A DNA stretch of 64,000 nt from Taeniopygia guttata (GCF_048771995.1 NC_133037.1:2423001-2487000); one strand, 5' to 3'. Shown: positions 36,271 through 49,670, counted from the first letter of the stretch. A program made the numbers and translations. The notes: generated by a model not told the origin, from the letters alone.

Positions 36271-36360
36271 ATGATAGAATTGGGCTGGAAGGGACCTTTA
36301 AAGACCATGAGCAGGGACACGTTCCTCTAGACCAGGCTTCTCAGAACCTGTCTAATTCCA
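36271..36360 (-). mobile_element. Old CR1 3'-tail fragment
   Basis: The antisense tail reads 'atgatagaattgggctggaa', 'gggacctttaaagaccatga' and 'agcagggacacgttcctct'. It is diverged, with part of the middle deleted. Confidence 0.75.
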
Positions 36361-36629
36361 TAGGGAAGGGGTAGAATTTAAATTACAACTTTTTACCTGT
36401 GTTCCAGGAGATGAAAGGAAAGTCCTGGACTCTTTTATTATGTATGTCACTGAGCACAACTGAATTCCTGAAAATTTCTGGGAATTCAGTTGTGTGGGAT
36501 CTGTAGCCATAGCTGCTAAAAGGTGAAGGGGAAAATAATCAGTTTATGGTGTTATTTGGAAAAGATAGGAGCAATTCTTGGGACTGGCCTGTGCAGGGCC
36601 AGGGATGATCCCTGTGGGGCTCAGATTAT
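36361..36629. other. Unrecognised spacer
   Basis: The segment holds a short inverted repeat: 'actgaattcctgaaa' and 'gggaattcagt' at about 36459-36491. Nothing else was seen. Confidence 0.4.
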
Positions 36630-37017
36630 TGTAAATCAGGTGACCCCAGTGGGAAGAAATGAGGATGTCTGACTCCAGCTCAGAAGGCTGAATGATTTCT
36701 ATTTAACTATACTATAATACATTAATATACTATTTAAAGGAGATACTAAAACTAAAACCCTACTTTTTCTAACTCCCATATCTAACTCCTCACAACTGGT
36801 GCCCCTCTCTGAGAGCCCAGCCCCAGGTTGGATTGGCCATCAGCTCAAACAATCCTCACCAGAATCCAACCAAGCCATCACCCCAGGGAAACAATTCTCC
36901 AAACACATTCCACATAGGAAAAACAAGGAGCAGAAATAGAAATTGTTTTCTCTTTCTTCTCTCTGTGCTCCTCTATGAAAAATCTTGAGAGAGAGAAGAA
37001 TGTGCCTGCCACACTGA
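36630..37017 (-). mobile_element. Solo LTR, third family (about 390 bp)
   Basis: On the minus strand it runs from a TGTGGCAGGC-type start near 37013-37017, through 'catagaggagcacag' and 'gattggcca'-type words (in reverse), to 'cattcagccttctgag' and 'cactggggtcacctgattt', ending in TTTACA. This order resembles a common passerine retroviral LTR family known to me. A 6-bp direct repeat GATTAT flanks it (36624-36629 and 37018-37023). The exact 5' base is uncertain, because the TG expected at the start is off by a few bases. Confidence 0.7.
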
Positions 37018-37430
37018 GATTATTGGGAATACTCTGATTTTGTGGCTTTTGGTGCCATCCAGAGAGAGGCACCAATGTGCAGCATCTGCTGAGCTGCCAG
37101 CTCCACCTGCAGCAAAGGCTGTGTGTGGCTCTTGCACAAACAGCTGGAGCAGACACCCAAAATATCAGCCTGGCTTTGGATGCTGGAGTTCAGAGCCATT
37201 CCACTCCTGTGAGGAGCTCCAAACAAGCAGCAGATTAAAGAGGACTGCAGGGAATTACCCAGGACTCCGTGGAGATGAATTTTAACAGCAGGAGCAGATC
37301 ACTCCCAGGAGGCACCTGATTATGTGGAGCAGGAGAACACCATTTACAGGTCTCCTTCCTGAAGCAATCAGGACTGTTGCTATTTCTGCTGCTAATTGAA
37401 AATAAAATAAACCAAACCCCACAATCTGCC
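37018..37430. other. Spacer between two LTRs
   Basis: About 410 bp of unrecognised sequence. The frames at 37020-37285 on both strands have no domain. Confidence 0.4.
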
Positions 37431-38015
37431 TGTCAGAATCCAGAGCATTCCTCTGGCTGCCCTGGCAGGTCTGGGACCCTGGCAGGGGTCAGGAACCGCC
37501 CTGGACAGAGCCCCCAGAGACACTGTCTGTGATCTCTGTCCATGGAAAAGAGTTTTCAATCTTACAGGATGAATTACAAGCTCTGAGTGTTTGATATAAG
37601 TAATAATTAAGTGTGGCACGGGTGCAAAAGTAAAATTTTAGGATTCTAGATTAGGGGTCCAAAGGGGACAAGATGGAGGAAATTGGGTGTGCCTTGTCCT
37701 TTTTCTCCTTCTTCATGCCCTCCATGTTTCACTGTGGTGTTGGCATTTTTCTGTTGGTTCAGGCTGGGGACACACTGTCCAACGTAGGTGACAGATATTG
37801 GCACGTTATTGTAAATCCAGCACAGGTAGTTTGTGGTATTTAATGTTTGTACCATCCCACTGAGGGCAGAGCCCCACACGCTGCCCTGCAGGACAGAGCT
37901 GCGGCAGGGCAGCAGAACATGTTAGAGATAAACAGAATAAACAACCTTGAAACCAGGACAGACCAATTATGGCTTCTGCTTTGGCAGCGGGGCTGACAGA
38001 CAGAGACTTTCTACA
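37431..38015 (+). mobile_element. Solo LTR, family 1 (plus copy, full length)
   Basis: It begins TGTCAGAATCC, carries a poly(A) signal AATAAA at 37936-37941, and ends 'gagactttctaca'. This architecture fits a complete LTR of about 585 bp, probably ERVL- or ERVK-like. The minus copy at 29803-30296 shares its first ~490 bp. The 7-bp word 'acaatct' occurs just outside both ends (37421-37427 and 38013-38019), but it does not fit the TG...CA boundaries exactly. No internal viral genes flank it. Confidence 0.82.
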
Positions 38016-40896
38016 ATCTCAGAATCATCAATACCTCAGATTCCAACATCTGCCCACAGCAGAGCCCCAAATAATTCCATCTCACGATCACAGAGATAAT
38101 CTGAGGTGTCGGTTTTGTTGGGTTGGGAAAGGAACTTCCCATGAAATGATCCCAAATCTCCATTTCCAGTGCTGCATTTACCTCCTGGTGCAGCTGGGAG
38201 TGGAGCAGCAGCTCTGTCCTGCAGTCACAACGTGTCATGAGCACATCCTCACACACAAAGCCCATCCTGGAGTGTGTTTGATTTCCTGGCTGCCTTATTT
38301 GTTTACAACAATGCTCTTAAAATTGTCTCTCCCATCTGTGTAGTTCCTACTTGTCTGAATGAGAATGAGATATTAAAATGCCATCCAGATGTCTGGATGC
38401 ATATCAGCATTAACATATTATGCAAATTGTCACCAGGATGGTTTTTTTCTTCCTCCTTAAACAAAACAATATTTGGAGGTGGAATGTAAAGAAGGAAAGC
38501 TGTGAAGGATGACAAGTGGAAAAAAAAATGCACTGAGCATATTCAGCTGAACTTTTCAATCACTTTGGATGAAAGGGTTATGTACAAAGTGTCCTCAGTT
38601 GTTTTCACTGTAAATCTAGAGAAGGACAATTGGATGAAAACAATCTTGAAAAGCAAAACACACAATAAGCAAAGAAACAACACCAAGCCTGAACAGCTCA
38701 TGAAATTAATTCAACAAAGGCAAATATAAAAGTTGCCTCTGATCTCATGAGAACAGGACTTTATAAAGAACAGCAACAAATATTTGTTGGCTACTCGGCA
38801 TTTAACTTAAAGAAACCTTTGGCTCTGCCTCTGCAGAATGAGTTACATCCATAGAATTAACAGTGCAAGATCATACCTGAGCCTTCATTGCTATAAAAGT
38901 AAAAAAATTAAGATCAATATCTTTAATTGAGGTTGGGTTTGAGGGGATCCTTCCAACTAACAATAAACACGGTGTCTCTTGAGTTTCCCTTAACAAAACA
39001 CAAACCACCAAAAATTTTAGATTCGTTACTTGGCTTCAAATATTTTAATTACTCCAAGCTTAAGCTGGATGTCAGGGAAAAAATGAAAATGGAAATGTAG
39101 AAAGCAGGGATAATAGAAAAACATTTTTTAATGAAGTCACCCACATTATGTTTATCTCAAGATAACATAAACCAGACTTAAATTGTGTTTAGCAGGTGTC
39201 TGCCTAACCTGTTCTTCCACAGATCCTACACTATTTACTCTAGTACCCAACTGGCCTTTAGGCTGGCCATTTCCCTGGTGTTTAACCTCAATTTCCCTTG
39301 CAGTTTCAGCATGGAAACCCCCCTGTTCCCTCACTGATGGCAGGACACTTCCCAGCCTTCCTCCCACAGAGGACAGAGCTGGAACTGATGGTGTGGAGGT
39401 TCTGAAAGAGCTTTCCACATGTGAAGATATTTCCCCTCCCTCCCCATCCCCACTTTGATTAACCCAGCTCCATCCTGCCAGGCTTTCCTCATGCTCCCTT
39501 TTCTCTGCAGTTTTGGCCACGTTCCCCCAGGATTCCCTTCAGTCTGAGACAAGGCAGATATTCCAGCTGTAGAGTTAAATAGCCTTGAAGAATTGCCTCA
39601 CATTGAAAATGTGCTGTTCCTGCTGATTTATCCTGATTTTCTCTCTGTCTCTCTGTGTTACTAACCCACCAGCACAGCTCCTCTACACACTTCCCTTCTT
39701 CCCCATCACCTTATCTGCAGAAGGTAGCTTGATATGATTTGTTCCCAGAAGATCCATGCTGGTTCTTCTCTTATCATCCTTTATCTTCTGAGTGCTTAAA
39801 TACATTGGCTGTTTATCCTGGTGTCTTCCTGGGCACAGAGCAGGAAATGATCAGGCTGTTATTCTTCACCATTTTTAACAACATATCCCTTCATTACTGT
39901 CATTTTTTTTGTCTATTACCAGAGGCACATTATCTTCCCAGAGAGTGTCTATTATGTGTGTCCCAGGGTTTAATCCACAGAGAGATGGAGAAGAAAGGAT
40001 TGAATTTCAGCTGCTCCTGAGTGAGGATGACAATCCCAGTGTGCAGGGGATCAATGATATCACAAAAATTGATCTTTAATAAATAGACTGAGAGCTCGAG
40101 TGTATCCTGTAGCAGGCAGAGAAAGCAGAGGCACTGTTATGTTATGTACATTATGGCAGAAGATATGCACAATCCCATCCTGAAAATAGATTTTATATCT
40201 TTCACTTCCCTGCGGTTCCTGGGATTCAGCTCCAGAGATTTCTAATGATAATTCTCAAATGCCAGTCCAATGTCACAAGAGAATAAAAAGAAGGAAATTT
40301 ATTTATATAGTTTAGTTTCTTCAATCATTAATCCAGGAAAAACTTGCTGGTTCGAGGATTGCTAAGTAGTCAGAGAATAAATCTGTTTGTGGATTATTAA
40401 TCACAAAGTAAAAGCTGATTTTGCAATGGGTGAACAAGATCTGTGTTTTGTGGTGTTTTTGGAGTGGCTGAAGCCAGAACTACAAACATTTGCAAGCCAT
40501 CCCTGCATCCTGCCTCACTTTGAATTCCTGTGAGTTATGAACTAACACCTAGAGGATAATAAATAGACCACCAGATCATTTTCTACATCTGATTCTTGCA
40601 TGGAATTAATGGAGTTTTAGTCACACTTCTTTAACCAACAGGGTGAACATTAACTGCAAAACAAAGTTCCTTTTGGTGATACCTTCCAGATGCTAAAAGC
40701 AGAATCCCAGTTCAAACAGACTGGAGCAGGGGCCTAAACTCAACACATCCCAAATTTCTGCAACCCAAACTTTCACGAAGAACCTGGCAGGGAAAATTCT
40801 GGTTTAGGAAGGAACCAATGGAAAAAGCTTGCTTGGATCACATCCCTACAGTCTGTAAGGAGGGTAAAATAAACCAAGCCCCGCTGGGTGGCAGTT
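38016..40896. other. Unique noncoding DNA
   Basis: No clear repeat was recognised. A phrase at 38935-38965 ('gaggttgggtttgagggga', 'tccttccaact') might be a very old CR1 tail but is too weak to call. The longest frames (122-124 codons) have no domain. Confidence 0.4.
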
Positions 40897-41061
40897 CTTA
40901 TTTACAGGATAATATTGTGCTAAAACTTATTTACAGGATAATATTATCCTAAAACTCCAGTCCAATGTCAGCTCGTTCAGCTGCAGTGGGGATGTGATTT
41001 TTGATGTGTGGCTACAGCAGGACAGTCTCTGAAGAACAGTCTCGTCAGTCTCTGAAGAACA
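40897..41061. repeat. Two short local tandem duplications
   Basis: A 29-bp unit beginning 'cttatttacaggataatatt' occurs at 40897 and 40926. About 100 bp later, 'cagtctctgaagaaca' occurs at 41023 and 41046. Both look like slippage duplications. Confidence 0.8.
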
Positions 41062-44042
41062 TTTACCACCCCAAAGGTCAGGCCAGGTACTTTGCAGCCC
41101 TTCACATGAAATTTTGGATTCATCCTCTCCCAATTCTGAAGTGTGAATTATACAATAAATTCATTATTTTAGTTGTGATTCTCCTGGGGTTGGTGCTGGC
41201 CCTTGGTGGCCAGCCTGTGTTTCAGGGGCTGCAATCTGCACTCCCACACCTTCCCACCCACAGGAGAGCTTTGCTCTGAGCTGCTGTGACACTTCCAAGA
41301 CTGGCTAATTATGCACATTTAAGTCTCTTTCAAAGCCTTACCCAAAATTTATTGATCTCCCTTGACTCTCATTGCCCTTCTTAGACTGGGGGCAGCCAGG
41401 CTCTTGCTGCCTGATTTGATCTCTGCTGCTTGTCAGAAATGCAATTTCTTCTCCAAAACAAAGATCTGGACACACTTTGCATCTTCTGTGTTCCTGCATT
41501 CCCTCAGGAGGTGTTTTCCTGCTATTTGAACCTCCTGCACAGAGACCTTTGAAAGAAAAAAATGGAATTGCATCAAGGGAAATGAAAGATTTGCTGTAAT
41601 CTGGAGGTAAGTTTAGCTAAAGATGCACAGTTGGTGTTGGAGCAGTGCAATATCTGGATATTTTCTACATCTGAGGTGATATTGTCTATCTCACAAAGCT
41701 ATGACTCTGCCAATTCAAGCAGATCTAGTGATAGCAATCATTTTACTGGCATATTAAGAAATATTTAATTTTTACTTGGCCCTGAGTCCTTCACAATGAC
41801 TCTCCTCAAGAACATCAGTGAGCTTCAGGTGCACAAAATGGTCCCAACACACTGATTTCAGCTATAAATATTTTCTCTGAAGCTATTTCCTAAATATTTC
41901 TCAAAAACTACCTGGAGAGGTAGTATTAGACTTTCTCAATTTACAGCAGTACCTGTTTGGCTGGAGTTATCATGAGCAGATGAGATATCTGCTGATTTGC
42001 TTCCAGGTACCAGTACTTTTTACAAAGGAATAGTAATAAATCTAGTCAGGAACATTTCACAGAGTAAAAGTGATGAAATTAGGTTAATGCATTATTTATA
42101 ACGAGTAATTTGCTCAGCCCTATGCAAAATAGAGGACCATTTTTAACCAGTTAAATCAGATGAGGAGAGGTGAGAGACATTGTTTCTCTCATTTTTCTCG
42201 TTTTTTGTGGCAGACTGTCTTAATTACTTATTAAGCTTTAACTTTGCCACTTGTGTGGCAGCTGACAATAAAAAGCAGTGGCTGAGCAGATGAGCAAACA
42301 TCTGGCCAGCCCTGGGAGCAGTGGCATTGCTGCTTGCTCTCATCCCCTTTTTTCAGCCACAAACTCCTTTCCTTGAGGTTTTCCTGTCTCCTCTCCTCTT
42401 TCATTCCCTTTGTACACGGTTCTAACAAAGAAATTGCAACTGGAGGAGCACTGGAGTGCAGAGTGGAGAATGGATTCTCATTAATCATGCAGGTACAGCT
42501 CACTGGATAATTCATAGCACATGTCCCTGCCACATGTAGGACTTCAGAAGTGATTAACCAGCAGCTCTCTTTGCTGTCCCACTACATAAGAAAGCGTGGC
42601 AATAAAAGAGGATTCAGCTTCACAGCACCACAGAAGCTTAAATTTCCCTGATAATAACAACGTGAACATGGAAATGGGAGAGATGGGGAAAATATCTCAG
42701 GGAAGGGGAAAAAAAAAGAAAATAAAACAGATAACAGTTCTTCAAACCTGAAAATAAAAATGCAGGAGAACATCGTACCAGGAAATGTAACAAATTTCCA
42801 AAGAGAGGCTGCAAGAGAAAACACTCAATCCCACAAGAAGCAATTAGAAGATCCTGTGGAAATGGTGCATTAAAAAGATGAGTCTCCAAAGGAATGAGCT
42901 GCTTTTTCCTCATCTCTTTTTTTCACTGTTGTTCCAATGGAATTCATCTGCCTGCACGCTCTCTCCGCAGCGTTGGAACGGTGCTTTCCCCTTCCAGAGG
43001 ATTATCTGGCCTCTGTTGTCAGGGGCTGTGAATAAGCAAAAGCTTTCAAGGCTGCTGAAGAGGATGAAGCACGTTTTTATTTCTCTTTGTAGAACACAAA
43101 GCCCGTAGGAGGGAAATTGCAAAATATTTTTCTTCTCTAGCAGGCGTTAAAAGCACTTGGTTTATTTACTCATCTCCCACCTGAACCAACCTCCAGCTTC
43201 ATTTCAACAAATGAGCTCCCACTTCGTGGTTTTTATGTGAGGAGTGGGGCAAAGAGAGGAAGGGGAATGAGGGGAAATGGTTTTGTGGAATGGATTGTAC
43301 CTCTCCTTTCTCCCCTTCCTTCCTGGTGTTTCTCTTGCCTTGTAGAGGGGCTTTGACCTGAAAGAATTTGGGTGTCTCATAAACCAGGGCACTCAGCCCT
43401 TGGGTTCAGACATCCATCACCTTCTAGATCAGTTCATGTCTTGTTTAAAATGCAGTTCTTCAGTTCCACTCACCTGGAATCTGAAAAAGTCTTTACAGAG
43501 TCTGCTCCCTGCAATCCTCAGTGATTCCTGCTCTTCCTTGGAGGGAACTGAAGGCAGCACAAATCTCAGTTAATGGGTTTTATGATCAATCAGCTCATAC
43601 CTGTCCTATTAATAATGTAAATGGGATAGGATTATTGAGTTATTAGGAGCTTATACACATATATTAAGCACTAATACATTCATTAAGCTGACTAAAGTAT
43701 TAATTAGCTTTGATGCTGCTGGATTGCAGACTACCAGATAGTTTTACCAAGGCCTGCTCAAATTGATTAGAGTGATCCCATGCTGTGCACTGTTTCCACA
43801 ACAGAATTGATCTTTCTCCTGGATGAAGACAAACAACATTCTGAACCACATCTGGGGATGTTTGTGACTAAGCTTGGTTAGGGAAATTAGGAATGGAAAT
43901 ATCCTGCTGGAGTGGTTTATCTTGGATGGGATCTTATTCTGAAGGTAATCACTTTAAATTTGATGTGATTGGGCTTAGATCCAAAAGAAAAGCAGAATAA
44001 AAGATTCTCCCATTTCACTGCTGTAGAGATTTAGGCCCATAA
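41062..44042. other. Unique AT-rich noncoding DNA
   Basis: No transposon ends or exons were recognised. Positions 42060-42250 carry homeobox-like words ('ggttaatgcattatttata', 'gagtaatttgc', 'taattacttattaagc'); this is motif evidence only. Confidence 0.4.
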
Positions 44043-44090
44043 CTAAATGAGCTTTAAGGTCCCTTCCAACCCAAACCACTCTGGGATTTT
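44043..44090 (+). mobile_element. Very short CR1 3'-tail fragment
   Basis: Only the terminal sense block 'ctttaaggtcccttcc' and 'aacccaaaccactctgggat' remains, about 48 bp. The good match suggests a young but strongly 5'-truncated copy. Confidence 0.85.
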
Positions 44091-46276
44091 TGCTCTCACC
44101 CTGGAGAAATAAAGGCAAAAACCCTACAAGGAAAATCATTATCCTAATGAGGTGGACACTGTGGATTTCTCTGCGGGTGAAAATCAAAATAAATTTGCGT
44201 TCCCAGCACGCTCACCACAACTTCAATGAGAAGGGTGTAAATATTGATACTTTACATTACAGGGGTTTAATAATCATGATTGATTTTTTTCGTGTGTTGT
44301 TGAAAGAGTCCAAGACAAGCCTATGAAAGATATTTTAAAAATATCAGTGGCCTAAACTGCCATGGGGTCATTCCACTGCATGTCTGGAGGGTTAGGAAAG
44401 TTCCTCAGGGCTTGATGGAAGATGAGTATTCTCAAAAGGGTCTTGATCAAGGAAAATTTCAGTTTCCTCAGAGTTTTTCCCTCCCCCAGCTCTGGATGCT
44501 CATTGTCTCTGTAATATTTTCTCATTTCTCTGACTTCTGAAAGTGCCTTTTCCTTCGCAGCACTTCACTGACAGTGAGTGGCAGTTGTTCATTAACCATT
44601 ATCTCTTCTAATTTTCTGTGAACTAATTGCAAGGAGCATAGAAAAGCTATTAGAATAGCAAAGCTCTGAGGGATAGGAGGAGAAAAAGAGCAGGTCAAGA
44701 TCACTGCAATTTACAGCAATATTTCTTTCAAGAAATGTGGGGGTCTGAAAGTCAATTGTTAAAAAGAAAGCAGAAAGAGACCTGCAAATATCAATTCAAA
44801 AATCAATAGGAATGTCCAATTTGATACAAAGTTTTACAACAATTTCTGGGGAAAATACTTACCTTATGACATGACAAGCATCTTTATTGCATTGGGTAAA
44901 TGAGCCAGTAAAAGCAGAAATATTGGGAACATATTGGAGCAGAGCAGTAGGACTGAAAACCAGGAATACTCAGGCACAAAGATAACATAGGGAAAAAAAA
45001 ACCAACCAAAACCAGCCCACAAAAGAAACACCATTTGAGGTGATTCTTGCAGACCAAAGCTGTTTTCTGAAAGAGGGAACAAGCTTGGTAATCAAAAGGC
45101 ATCATTATCTGGCTAATGTTTCCCAGAATTCGGAAAGAAATAGAAATAAAATTATTAAAACTGCCACAGGTTATGAGCAAAGCAATTTTGCTCCTGTCTG
45201 TGTTGATGTGTAACCCCAGCAGGAGATTCCTTATAACCTGAGCTGCTGATGATTACAAATCATCAGGTTCATTTCTGCAGCACTCGTGGTTAAAATTCAC
45301 TTCGGATAGCAGTGAAGGAGGGAGGTGAAAATTGTAAATTAAAATATCTACCCGAGCTGTTGTGTCAATACAACTTCAATGCTCATGATGAAAAAGGTAG
45401 AAAAATTTCAATGAATGTTTTGGAAAGAAAAATTTCCATATTTCCCTCTCTTAAAATTGTAACTAATAGATGGATGTAGCATGAAAAAAAAACAAGAGTG
45501 ATGAAAAAAATAGCTGCATTGGTCACATGTAGGCAACAAGTAAGATCCAGGAACCTTCATAAATCACATGTACAGCCCGAGCACAGACGGATTAACAGGT
45601 GGTGAAACAACAGCTGACACATCCAATGTGATGGGCAAGAAATATGACCAGGGTGAGGAGTTTGGACAAGCCTTAATTCAGCACAGCACACTTTGGAAAA
45701 TTGATGACTTCTCAAATAACTTGAGAACAGTTCTGCCCTCCTCATGGTGCCTGCTGGCCCCTGGGGCTGGGCATGAATCCAGAACCATTGTTGGGACAAC
45801 AGAGGGAAGCTGAGCAGGTGCTGGTGACCACTGGTGCCAGTCTGAGATGATTCCCATGACCAATTATTCAATTACTTAATTAGAGCTGGTCTGACAACAC
45901 CGCCGGCTCAGAAGTTAAAATAGCATAAGGGAAAGGATTTATTAGCATGCAAAACTCCTCCTGCTTGGGTGGGGGATAGCAGGAAGGGTATTCCTGAATT
46001 CCTTGTGGATGAGAATAAAAAAAAAACCACCTCTGTTAGCCTTGGAGCAGATGAAGGGCAGGTAAACAGAGCATCAGAGAGATCCGTCATCGGAAGGACA
46101 CGGCTCTGCCAGCTTGGTAACCTTCAGCAAAGAGATGCAGGATGAGATCGTTTGAACACAGATTGGAAGAATTATGAGATGAAAAATTAGTTAAATAAAT
46201 CAGCAGGCGTGCCAGGTGATCCTCTGCAGCAGAGATGGATGTTTCTTTTTTAATTTACTGAAAAGGCACAGTCCCG
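44091..46276. other. Unrecognised noncoding DNA
   Basis: No repeats or exons were recognised. Frames up to 104 codons have no domain. Confidence 0.4.
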
Positions 46277-46334
46277 TGGCTTGGACTTGAGGCTCTTGAA
46301 GGTCTTTTCAGCCTCAAATTTTCTGATTCTCACA
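46277..46334 (+). mobile_element. Old CR1 3'-tail fragment
   Basis: The sense tail reads 'gtggcttggacttgaggctc', 'ttgaaggtcttttcagcc' and 'ttctgattctcacag'. It is the older 'ttgatgatcttgaaggtct' type and diverged. Confidence 0.65.
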
Positions 46335-49300
46335 GGGACTGCAGGTTCAAGCAGCCACCTTGGGAAAAAATTTTTTTTTTTTTTGCCCCTACTCCAATGA
46401 GTTTATGAAGACTTTGTAGCAGTTGAATTTATGGAAGCTGAAAAACTTTGAAAGATCCCTGAGAAGCTGATGGTGACCTGGTCCATGGAGGACATGCAGA
46501 GGACAGAATTCCACCCTCCCATGAAGTCCATGGGTTGGATCCTTCAGGAATCACAGCTGGGGGATTCTTGCTCTGTTTCAGGCTCATCTACATGGTCATG
46601 TAGCACCCAGTGACTCCAGGGCCTGGTGGCATCTGAGCTGAGGCTTTGAGGGCTTTAATTGAAATATTTCATCAAAACCCACAGTTAAAATTATTGAAAT
46701 CCTCCAGTGGGTCTAGCAGGTGGCACTTAAACTGTATAAAAGTTACTCTTTTGGTGATGCAAGTAATATAGATAAAAACTAATCCAGGAGAAAGGGGTAG
46801 GAAATCTGTCTGGGTTATTACAATTATTTTCTAAGTCCTTCTGCAAGCTGTAGATAACTCCACATTTTTATGGAGTTAATTTTATTTTCCACAATCCCTT
46901 CATTGTCAATGAAAATCTAGGCGAGCAAATTAAAATAAACCCATATTATCACTCAGATTTAATGATTTCCTGCTGGTCCTCTTTAATGTTCAGGACTGAC
47001 CTTTTTTTTAAAAATACTTACAGCAAATTTGCTGTCAATATTTGGTTTCTTCTCCCCTGGAATGGTCACCTTTTCCTGCCAGGTGTTGCTGGGTGAGGCT
47101 GAGCATTCCCAGCATGAGTAACTTTTACCTCTCCTTGAGCTCAGAGTTTGTAAACATTGTCAGCCCTGAAGTCCTGGAACAAGGGGAATATTCAGCTCCA
47201 GAAATTTCCATTCCAGGTGATGTCAACTTCCTGATTAACTCTGTGGATGAAAAGAAGTGTTTTAGTGCAGTGCTGAGATGCCAGCAAATGAAAATCTGTC
47301 CCAAAATCCAGCAAAACCCGCAGGAAATTCCAGGTACCTGCTGAGGAAGCAGCGTTCTCGTGAGCTGAAATGTTTAAATTAGTCTTTTTGACTCTTACAT
47401 TGCTCTTCTGGGGTGGAGGAACACGGGTCCACGTGGTGGCCATGGCACCAAAGTGCCCCTATTAATCTGGATTTTCTGCTCCCTGGCTGCTGGCAGGAAG
47501 GACAGTTAACATTCCAATATCATTTCCCCTTCAAGGAGACTGAAGAGCATTGGAAGCATTAAGCTCTGAGGTCGGTAATTCACTAATGAGAAAACTGATT
47601 CAAAGAGAAATTAGGAGCTGATTCTCTCCTCCACTGAAGCCAGTGGAAATCACTTTGTGGTTTCCCTGGGCAGACAAGTGTGTGGCTTGTGAAAGGTCAC
47701 ACAAGAAATCACAGAAAAATTGGACTTAAAGTCCAACACCTTATAATTGTTCCTTACCCAGAGCCTGAATCCTTTGTATCTGAATCCCTTTTCCTTAATG
47801 CAGCTTAGAAATATTTCAATAAATTCAGATTTTCTAAACCTACATTTTCAAGTTCTTGGCAGTAGTTGAGCTTCATTAAAAAACCACTGCTCAGTATTGC
47901 TGAGACCTTTCTGAGGCGTTCAGTTTTCATCAGGACACTGAAGAAGACACAATTTAATTCTTCAAACTTGTTCCTTCAGAGGTTGTGCTCTCCAAGGGGC
48001 TGACCCAAAGTGTTCTGTACTCAGCAGCCTCGAGGCTCCCTGGGATGTTTTTCAAGACCCTTCTCCCTGGCAATACTTCCAGCAGTTGCTTTTATATATA
48101 ACATGCATTACTTGTGTGGCTGGAAACATTTTTATACCAAGAGTCCAGATAAATGCCAGTTCTGCCATCATAATACACCTCAACCCAGGTAAGAAACACA
48201 GTGTTGTGTTTATAAATCTGATTCATGCAGGGCCTGGAGCTGCAGTAACTCAGATACAGGGGAGTTTATGCACAGAATCACCAGAGCATACACAGAATTA
48301 TTTATCAGCACGGCCTGTGCAGAGAGCTGGCGTGGGGCATTAGCACCCACCTGACAGAACAGGAATAAACATTTCCTGAAAGGACTCTGGGAAGGTTTAT
48401 CACAAACACAGCTCTGTAATGAACCCGTGGAATATTTATGCTGTACATTCCACGTGAAATATGTGAGAGCTGGCCAAGTAAAGCCCTCCCAAAACAAGGC
48501 AAGCAGGACACTTTTATAATGGTGATAAAACTGCAGCAGCATCTCTGGACTTTTATGAACCTTATGCTTCCTATCAGTGTTCCTTCAAATTATTTATCAC
48601 TTAAACATCATTCCAGCACAATTGAAATGAATGCATTTCCATGGCAGACAGAACAGATTGGAGTTTTTGCTCTACTCTGGGCTTAACAAATTCCAGTGTG
48701 CAGTGAGTGGCAAAAGTATTATTCTACTGTGTCATATAAAGGATTATTTCAGATGTTTGAAGTAATGCATACAGTTAAAGGTTATGGGAGAATAATGTTA
48801 AAGAAATTCATTGTTTCAGGCTTGGCTGGTAATCTGAATGATAAAAAGGTGATGACTGTTACAGCCTTGAAGCATTACAGTCATTTGGCTATGATAATAG
48901 TTCTCAGATTTGGTTATGGCCCTAATATGTTACCTGAAAGTTAAAATCAGATTCTCAGCTCTGTTGGCACATAATGATCACTTATTGTCTAGAATGTAAT
49001 TTCTGAAAGAAAATTAGAGTTGATCTTGAGGATAAATCCTGGTTTATTTTATGGTTTTCCTTTCTTTTTCTTTTTTTTTTTCTTTTTCAGAAGAGCTAAA
49101 CATGGAGTTTGTATTTCAGAGAAGGAATCAATTCAGGATCATCATTTCTTGAAATACACTGAGATAAATCTGTCTCCTGCTCCCTGCTTTTATAGCTCTT
49201 TGTTCCAAGCTGTTATGGACCAAGGGCTGGCAATGTTTCTGCTGCTAGAAGCAATCCCCCAGAGCTGTGAGGTGACAGAGCTTCAAACCAGACCCTGCAG

Positions 49301-49439
49301 ATGGTTTGGGCTTTGCTTTTGGAGCACTTTAACCACACAAGTGCAAAGGAGCAGCTCACAGAAACCTGCCCCGGCTTTTGGGCTTGCCTGGGCTCTCAGT
49401 GGGAAGGACACAGCTCCAAGGTGATTTTGCTGTGAGTGA
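46335..49439. other. Unique noncoding DNA
   Basis: There is a T run at 46370-46384 and a T/C run at 49064-49088. Positions 48080-48970 look like unique, possibly conserved DNA, but nothing in the sequence proves function. No exon was called. Confidence 0.4.
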
Positions 49440-49670
49440 GAGAATCCCAGAGTGGTTTGGGTTGGGAGGGACCCTAAATCCCACCCGGTGCCACCCCTGT
49501 CATGGCCGGGACACCTCCCACTGCCCCAGGCTGCTCCAGCCCATGTCCAACCTGGGATCCAGGGGCAGCCCCAGCTGCTCTGGGAATTCCATCCCAACCC
49601 CTCCCAACCATCACAGGGAGGAATTCCTTATTTATATCCCACCTAACCCTGACCTCTGGCAGTGGAAAGC
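49440..49670 (-). mobile_element. CR1 LINE fragment, left part of a split copy
   Basis: The antisense CR1 runs from 'gagaatcccagagtggtttg' through 'gggatccaggggcagcccc' to 'ctgacctctggcagtggaaag'. It is interrupted there by the LTR at 49671-50676 and resumes beyond it. The break falls in the CR1 phrase that normally reads 'ggcagtgggaagccattccc'. Confidence 0.93.

Noticed and set aside
40345..40375. tRNA gene from a 'ggttcgagg' B-box-like word
   Set aside because: No matching A box, acceptor stem or T run was seen at suitable spacing.
47703..47770. MIR-like SINE or old CR1 tail near 'ggtcacacaagaaatcacag'
   Set aside because: The similarity is too short and generic to support.
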